A DNA stretch of 64,000 bases. Source: Apiospora phragmitis. Lineage: Eukaryota > Ascomycota > Sordariomycetes > Amphisphaeriales > Apiosporaceae. Positions within the stretch are counted from its first letter, which is position 1. Every line of letters starts with the position of its first letter. Shown here one piece after another: positions 56,756 to 64,000 of the stretch. A program made the position numbers and the translations under genes. The notes beneath the pieces were generated by a model, which was not told the DNA's origin, did no database searches, and was given only the letters and a program-made list of their open reading frames with translations. The DNA lies in NCBI GenBank assembly GCA_038363925.1, contig JAQQWL010000004.1, positions 1,984,001 to 2,048,000 of the forward strand. Reading direction: 5' to 3'.

Positions 56756-58341
56756 GGCGAAAAGGATGCAGTCCCAGTCTTCACACCCCTTGCTTACCCT
56801 GGTGTAAGTCGGATGAGGTATCTTGTGCGACCCAACACGATGTGCGCTGTGATAGTAATATACAGTCTATTGAGCGGCACCCAGTGGGAAATGCAGTTGA
56901 AGAAGTATGTATCTCTGTCGTGCCGTCACACAGCAGATCTGGGTTGGTGTTCTTCGGACATACAGTCACCACTCAGATGCGATGGAGGCTGTCGGCCACT
57001 GGGATAGTCTCTCTGCAGTACCTACTGCATGAACGTCGTCCAAGGTAAGATCCGACGCGGGCTGCCATGTCTCGGAATTCTGTGGATTCAAGATCGACAT
57101 ACACCATCCTCAAGGCTATCAAAAGCCACCGGGACAGGCTAGTATTATAACGGCAGCCATCGAGTTAATCACAACTTTAGTATCTTGGATATTGGCCGTG
57201 CCGCCGCGGTATATGCGGTTACCCGTGACGAGCCGGGAATCTTGTCAACTTCGCGAGCTACAGGCACAACGCGAACTGCCCTTTTGGATCCTCAAGGGGA
57301 TTTCATATCTTAGTAAGATACAGTATCGTCAAACCTCAGAGCCCGACATGGAGTATACGATGAAAAGAATCATAATCGTGAAACGCAGAGTGTCGTAACC
57401 CGACATTCCTCCCGCTGCTCCAGTGATGCAGACTAGAAAGAAGTACAAATACTTCTCATCCTCCCTTCAGCCTGCAAGTCTAATTCGCGGGCCGCTCGCA
57501 AGCCGAAAGATGGCTGACTGGGTTATGATTTGCCAATGCCAATTGGTGGCTGGCGTATCAGGGCTGCATTAGGGGTCAATAGTGGTGGCTTTATTAGCTC
57601 TCGTGCGTCCCAGCCGCCCGTTCTTTGTCACCGCAATAATCATGTCTTAGACCGTGTGACCCACTGCCGATGGTTTTGCTGCTGCATCATCTCACAACTT
57701 CACGATAATCGCCGAGTGGGGACGCCGTCCACGTCGACCCTGACTGGTCGATCGTTGGGATGTTCAGCAGCAATGAAACCACGCCTTGTATCCGAATCGA
57801 GATAGATTTGCATATCTTCTGCTCGAACAAGCAACGACAAATGAGGATGCAAACTTCTCAGACATGTGATGCGGCCCAAGAAACTTTGCTTTTGCAGCTG
57901 TCTTGGCATCGAGCCCACCCGCCATGGCCAGTGTTTGTATTGAAGCAGACGATCCCTATCGTCACTGCCGGTGTTGCACCTACCCCGCTCAGGGATTGCC
58001 ATATACGTCGTGTGGTCTCACAGAGCAAGGCCGGAAAGTCACCGCCGGAATGCAATTGGACGATCAAATGGCCTCTGCTGTGACATAGACTAGCAGCTCC
58101 TTCAATGTTGGGGGTAACCTGGGAGAGTGATGGACATAGATGAGGGCCTGCTGGGATACTATTCCGAACCTCCTCCCTGCTGTCCAAAGAAAAAATTGGG
58201 TGGCGCGCCGAGATTGGGTGGAACATATCCATCGCTGTGACTTATATCGTAGATGCCCAGAGGGCGGTTGTGACATTTTGACACAGATTTGGAGTTTTCA
58301 GCCAGATTTCATCTTTCAGCACCGAATAGACGAGCTAAACC
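56756..58341. promoter_or_regulatory. Divergent intergenic region
   Basis: About 1.6 kb between the DUF2235 and Ppo genes, carrying both promoters. Open frames are short and paired on opposite strands. No RNA gene or repeat is seen. Confidence 0.5.
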
Positions 58342-61300
58342 ATGGCTGCAGAACTGAAATCCTACGAGGCCAATGGGGCCAGTGGCACCAACGGCACCAA
58401 GGGGAGTAATGGCTCCAATGGTCACTTCGAGGAGCGCATGAACTCTGAGAGCACTGTTGGCGTCGGCAAGTCGTCAGGCAGCACGTCCGGACCCATGAAG
58501 AAGGAGAATGCACCACCGCTACCAAAGCCGACTCGCGCCGGCGTCGACTTTTTCTTTCGCACAGTCTGGGCAGTTGATCAACGCTTCGCGGCGCCCATTG
58601 CCGATTCAGAATGGGGATGGGACGTATACCGAGGGCAAGAAGCGACCGGGTCTCAAGAAGGACTTGAAGGCTCTCACGAGGAGAGGTAGGTCGCCGACTC
58701 TTCTGCTGCCCCTAATACCACCCACACCAGCAGGAGGCCCGCTTACTAACATGAGCCATGTATTTCCACCGCAGATCTGAGGACGGTCATAGACATCGTG
58801 AAGGGCAAACTGAAGGGTCCCATCATCGACGACAAGACCATGATAATGGAGAGGACGATCCAGCTGGTTGCCGGTCTTCCCCACAACTCACGACTGCGAG
58901 AGGAACTGACAAACCAGTTCATCAATGAACTTTGGAACACTCTCGACCACCCGCCACTTCTCCATATTGGAGAGAAACACCAGTACCGGATGGCAGATGG
59001 CTCGTGGAACAGCCCGATGAATCCTATGCTTGGAGCTGCGGGTTCAACATACGCAAGATCGTACGTCAAAACAACCCTAAGCGCTGCGAAGCTCTGGCTC
59101 TCTTTCCCATGATGAAGTATGCGGAGTGCTAACATCGTTCCGACTATGACAGATGCCGTCCAGGGGTCAACACATTGGGTGCTATGCCTGACCCTGAGTT
59201 GATTTTCGATTCCATCATGTGCCGCAAACAGTATCGTAAACACCCCAACAACGTCTCAAGCGTCTTGTGGTACTGGGCTACTATCATCATCCACGTAAGC
59301 AAGTTCGCAGTTGTGAGCAATAAGACTAGGGAGCAGGGATACTAACTGAAACGTAGGATCTTTTCTGTAAGGAAATACCACACGCGGGCCAGCCAAAGGC
59401 GCAACAGCACATGTATGGCTAGCATTTAGAGGCTAACACAACTGTACACCGCCAGGGACCGATTTCACCGACATCTCGAAGACCAAGACATCCTCCTACC
59501 TCGATCTGTCGCCTCTGTATGGCAGCAACCAGACCATGCAAGACTCGATCCGCACCTTCAAGGACGGCATGATGAAACCCGACTCGTACGCCGATAAGCG
59601 TCTGGTCGGCATGTTCCCCGGTGTTTCCGTCATCTTGATCATGTTCAACAGAGTATGCCTCACTGGCTCTTGCCTGCCACTATGTTAAAGCAAAGGAAAG
59701 GCGATGCTGACGTTCGCCAGTTTCACAACTATGTGGCCGAGAACCTAGCGGCCATCAACGAGAATGGGCGGTTCACCAAGCCCACGGCGGACCTTGACGA
59801 GACGAAGGCCGCTGCGGCTTGGAAGAAGTATGACAATGATCTCTTCCAGACGGCGCGGTTGGTAACAGCCGGGTTGTACATAGTAAGTAGTCATTCTCCG
59901 TACTGGACTTAAGCAGAGTGACCGGAAAGCTAATCATGGTCAAACAGAACATTGTAAGTAATGTCCGGTACGAACGGATGTATCCCAATATACCGTCAAA
60001 TCGGAGATCTTATTTCGGCTTGTGTTAGCGATGACTAACCCTTGGCTACCAGACTCTGGTCGACTATGTCCGAAACATTGTCAATCTTAACCGTAAGTAC
60101 TAATCGTCCAATTCCTCATTCATAATATCCAAGATCCCAGTCAGCTGATTGAACGACTACAGGGAGCAACACGACATGGACTCTCGATCCCCGTGCCGAG
60201 ATGGGTAAGAATGCCGGCACTTTCGCCGGAGCCGAACGAGGAACTGGAAGTATGGTATCTGCAGAGTTCAACCTCGCCTACCGGTAAGAAAAGATGCAAC
60301 CCCCCGACTTGTTCCTGGACTCAACTGACAACCTCGTAGGTGGCATTCTGTAGGTGACCTCAGATAACGGCCTCTAGATTGACATGGTCTCGATGTCCTC
60401 TAAGAACCTCTTGCGGAGGACGGATAATTGCAAATGAGATAGAGCTAACATCTGGCGGACAGTGCATATCGGACAAGGACGACAAGTGGGTTCAGGACTT
60501 CTACAGGAGCTGTTCGGCAAGGACCCATTTAACCTGACCACGCACGACATGATGATGGGGTTCATGAAGTTCGAGAAGAGCATTCGTAAGCTTAACTCCC
60601 AACTCGCATGCTACTCGGTCAAACCCGAGGTGCTGACTCAATACAGCGGATGAGCCATCTGAGCGCACGTTCGGAGGCTTCAAGCGAGGTGCCAATGGTT
60701 TTTTCAACGATGATGAACTAGTGGACTGCATCGCCTCAGCCATTGAAGACTGCGCCGGTGCGTTCGGGGGCAGGAACGTGCCCCAGTCCATGAAGCCTGT
60801 TGAGATCCTCGGTATCCTCCAGGGCCGCAAGTGGAACGTCGCAGGGCTCAACGAGTTCCGCAAGCACTTCGGTCTCAAGCCGTACGAGAAGTTCGAGGAG
60901 ATCAACTCTGACCCCGATATAGCGAACTCTCTCCGCCATCTCTATGAACATCCCGACTTCGTGGAGCTGTACCCGGGTCTTGTGGCGGAAGAAGCTAAGG
61001 AGCCTATGGTCCCCGGTGTCGGTATCGCTGTAAGTTGATAACGGTCTGTTTGAACCCCCCATTGGCTGAGTTTCATCTAAACTGTTGTTAGCCAACATAC
61101 ACCATCTCGCGTGTCATCCTTTCGGACGCAGTCTGTCTTACGCGCGGTGATCGCTTCTATACGACCGACTACCACCCGCGCTACCTGACGAGTTGGGGCT
61201 ACAATGAGGTCGCATACGATCTCAACATGAACCAGGGCTGTGTGTTCTACAAGCTCTTCATCCGAGCTTTCCCCAACCACTTCAAGGGCGATTCCGTCTA

Positions 61301-63054
61301 CGCCCACTACCCCATGTGAGTAATACAAAATCCACTTGGATACTCAACACCGAGCTAACCTACCCAACCAAGGTGTGTCCCGAGCGAGACCAAGAAGATC
61401 CTGACCAACCTGGGCCGCGTCAACGACTTCAGTTTCGAACGACCCTCGTTCATTCCACCGCGGGTCAGCATCACCACGTACGGCGGAGCCGCCCAAGCTC
61501 TTAAGAACCAGGAGGTGTACAAGGTCACCTGGAACGAGGGCCTGTCGGTCTTGATGGGCGATGGTGGCAGCCGCTTCATGTTGTCGGGTGATACGGCATT
61601 CCATGCCGGCCAGCGTAGATGCATGCACGAGCAGATGTACAAGGACAACTGGCAGACTAACATCAAGGCCTTCTACGCCCAGATCACCGACAAACTGATC
61701 AAGGAGAAAAGCTACAAGCTGGCCGGAAAAAACTTCGTCGACATCATTCGTGATGTTGGAAATATCGGCCCTGTGCACTTCGCGTCTCGTAAGTTTCGTC
61801 CAGGGTCTTCTCCATGCATGTGCTAACTGGGAATGAAAGGAATGTTCAACCTTCCGCTCAAGACGAAGGATAACCCCAAGGGTATCTACTCGGAGCATGA
61901 GCTCTACATGGTACTCGCCATCATCTTCGTCTATATCGTAAGTCACCAGAAAAACGAACAGACCTATATCACCCCTATTGCAGGAATGACTGACTCATGA
62001 CTCCCTAGTTTTTCGACATTGATCCCGTGAAGTCCTTCCCGCTCCGACAAGCGGCAAAGGGTGTGGCCACGCAACTCGGCAAACTCATTGAATCAAACGT
62101 CAAGCTGGTCACCGGTCTCGGCCTCCGCGGCTTCTTTGCCGGAAAGCCTGACAAGAACGACCCCCTAGGGGCTTATGGCGTAAACCTGATCAAGGGCCTG
62201 CACAAGTCCGGACTCAGTGTCAGCGACATCGCCTGGAGCCATCTGCTGCCTACTGCGGGAGCCAGTGTGCCCAACATCGCCGAGGTGGTGAGTAGTTGCT
62301 AATAAGTCCACTGTGCCGACATTGTTTGCGTGCGAAAATATTGTCTGACTGACACAACTTGTAGTTCGCCCAAGCAGTTGACTTCTTCCTCGGACCGGAG
62401 AGTGTGAAGCATGTTCCAGAGTTGCACCGCATCGCCAACTCGCCTGCATCCGCCGAGACTGACGCGCTGCTGCTCGGATACTGCATGGAGGGCATTCGTC
62501 TGGCGGGAACTTTCGGATCCTACCGGCAGGCCGCTTCCGACGACGTCATTCACGAAGACGACGGCCGCGACGTTGACGTCAAGTCTGGCGACCGGGTGTT
62601 CGTATCATTTGTAAGTACTTCCACTTCTTCGCCTGATTCCCCAAGTCCGTGTTGCTTTTCGGCCGCTGACTGGGAGCGTTTCTTTTTCGCAGGTTGGGGC
62701 AGCCAAGGACGTGAACCATTTCCCGAACCCCGAAGAGGTGAACCCCCGCCGGCCGCTGGATGCTTACATCCACTTCGGGCTGGGACCGCACGCCTGCCTC
62801 GGACGTAACGCGGCCCAGGCGGCGCTCACCGAGATGTTCCGCGCCGTGTTCAAGCTCCGGAATGTCCGTCGGGCCCCCGGACCTCAGGGTGAACTCAAGA
62901 AGGTACCGCGTCCAGGAGGGTTCTACGTCTACAGTAAGTTTTCCAGTACGCGTTCTTCTGGTTGTTGAATCTGTACTAACACCGTTCAGTGAGAGAGGAT
63001 AGGGGCGCATACTTCCCGTTCCCTTGCACGATGAAGATCTGCTACGATAACTAA
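58342..63054 (+). CDS. ppo: Psi-producing oxygenase: fatty-acid heme dioxygenase fused to P450
   Basis: Bifunctional oxylipin enzyme. The N-terminal peroxidase-like domain adds oxygen to oleic/linoleic acid, and the C-terminal P450 domain isomerises the hydroperoxide, as in Aspergillus PpoA and linoleate diol synthases. Nineteen exons: 58342-58685, 58775-59060, 59153-59294, 59358-59367, 59456-59652, 59721-59882, 59948-59953, 60053-60092, 60163-60283, 60340-60349, 60463-60585, 60647-61029, 61092-61315, 61373-61788, 61840-61937, 62009-62287, 62365-62610, 62693-62933, 62990-63054; about 1,130 residues. Landmarks: distal His in WATIIIHDLFWTDF; KYDNDLFQTARLVTAGLYIN; catalytic Tyr and proximal His in YRWHSCIS; WNVAGLNEFRKHFGLKPYEK; EEAKEPMVPGVGIAPTYTIS; and the heme-thiolate Cys in FGLGPHACLGRN. 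That Cys is lost in PpoC-type enzymes, so diol synthesis is possible here. Two base errors are inferred: an extra C at 58594-58596 and a missing G at 60506-60507. Confidence 0.93.
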
Positions 63055-64000
63055 GGGCTTGTGTTGGGGGACTCGGGTAGGTGAGTTGTGACGATATGGC
63101 TAAGTAAGAATGCTATTCGGCTTGATTAATTGTGTATTTCGCACTGGTTGGAAAGCAGTCGGTCCTTGCTAAGATAATAGGTAGAGTTTAAGATACTACT
63201 CGTTAAATTCGCGTTGGATGATTTTGGTTACGACAGTGTAATGTGGGGTGAATGCTAACAAGATCTTGATGACGAAATCTGTAATCCAGATCTAGATCCA
63301 AATTCGGCGGACCTGTCTCTGACAACTTGCCTTTCACTTGTAGTAAAGTGCTTCGTAGTTCATAATTTTCTTCAAAACCTGGCTGGTAAAACTCAGGCCC
63401 CCTACATGGCATCTCAAGATGGTGCGTGGTTGCCTTCTGCGGAGTATTAACGAATATGGATATGGAGAGTGCTTGCCTGCCCAGTTCTAGGCTAACGCAC
63501 AAACTGCAGATGCACTTGCGCTACTTATGCACACTCTTCCGCACTTACATCTTTAGCAACAATCGTGTCTACGATCCGGACACGAGCTGGCCAACGATCG
63601 TGCCAAGTTGATAAGCTCATCCTGGACAGCCGACCTTTACAACGCATCTACCCCGGCTTCGGGCGGGGATGTGCGAGCGGGACTCTCCAAGCTCCCTTGA
63701 ATACCCCCGCAGTGGCATCCACTATCTCACAGGGTCTTATCAACGTGAACTACTCGGGAGGTTGAGGGTCCTCTTTTCGGATTTAGAATACCGGAAATGT
63801 CGCTCGGGGACAAGAGGGTGGCAGGCAGTATTCCCAGAAAAATGGACGACTTATCATAATTGCCGCTGTCTCCCGGCCACCCCAGCGGCGCAATGCACTC
63901 CGAGGCTCGCTCACATCGTGACGCAAGCTGTCGGTTGTGTTGTCTCTTTGCACATCCCACCTGTACCTGTTGACTTGAGTATGTGGTAGGTAAGCCAAGT
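63055..64000. other. Intergenic region at right edge
   Basis: About 0.95 kb after the Ppo stop. Short frames on both strands overlap and none is recognisable. The edge may cut into an unseen neighbour. Confidence 0.45.

Noticed and set aside
32770..63054. Secondary-metabolite or kynurenine gene cluster (IDO, cyclase-family protein, Ppo)
   Set aside because: The genes are 18-30 kb apart with RPB2, VPS23 and STE2 between them, and there is no synthase, transporter or pathway regulator.

Overview
This window is nuclear DNA from a filamentous ascomycete (Pezizomycotina, most likely a Sordariomycete). It carries many short spliceosomal introns (about 53-113 nt, GTAAGT/GTATGT-type donors, CTAA-type branch sites, CAG/TAG acceptors), has no operon-like layout, and holds typical fungal genes: an alpha-factor-type pheromone receptor, a Ppo fatty-acid dioxygenase, a DUF2235 hydrolase, a DUF3176 membrane protein, an FWD-1/Cdc4-type F-box protein and RNA polymerase II RPB2.

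Layout. 0-6 kb: a DUF3176 gene running off the left edge, then a head-to-head pair of mitochondrial genes (processing peptidase alpha subunit; type II NADH dehydrogenase). 6-14 kb: gene-poor, with a possible small secreted protein, a weak ORF and a decayed sulfatase pseudogene. 14-23 kb: an F-box/WD40 ubiquitin-ligase receptor with a long leader, a mitochondrial-type helical-repeat protein, a Utp16-like U3 snoRNP protein and a conserved coiled-coil protein. 24-38 kb: an acidic unknown protein, a secreted S28 serine peptidase, a conserved fungal unknown, two small single-pass membrane ORFs, indoleamine 2,3-dioxygenase and the ESCRT-I subunit Vps23. 38-49 kb: a large disordered protein, the Ste2 receptor and RPB2. 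49-64 kb: a VOC-fold protein, a mitochondrial membrane protein, a cyclase-family protein, the DUF2235 hydrolase and a 19-exon psi-producing oxygenase.

The genes look like an ordinary chromosomal neighbourhood, not a biosynthetic cluster. Organelle function (MPP alpha, NDH-2, two predicted mitochondrial proteins), gene expression (RPB2, Utp16), protein turnover (F-box protein, Vps23) and sexual-development signalling (Ste2, Ppo oxylipins) are represented side by side with no visible pathway link.

Two features stand out. First, about ten protein-coding genes, including the normally essential RPB2 and MPP alpha, carry single-base frame breaks, many next to short homopolymers. This is best read as residual assembly indels, and protein models must be corrected for it. 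Second, the Ppo gene has three predicted microexons (10, 6 and 10 nt), one of which encodes the proximal heme histidine of its YRWHS motif. No previously undescribed multi-gene system could be supported from the sequence.
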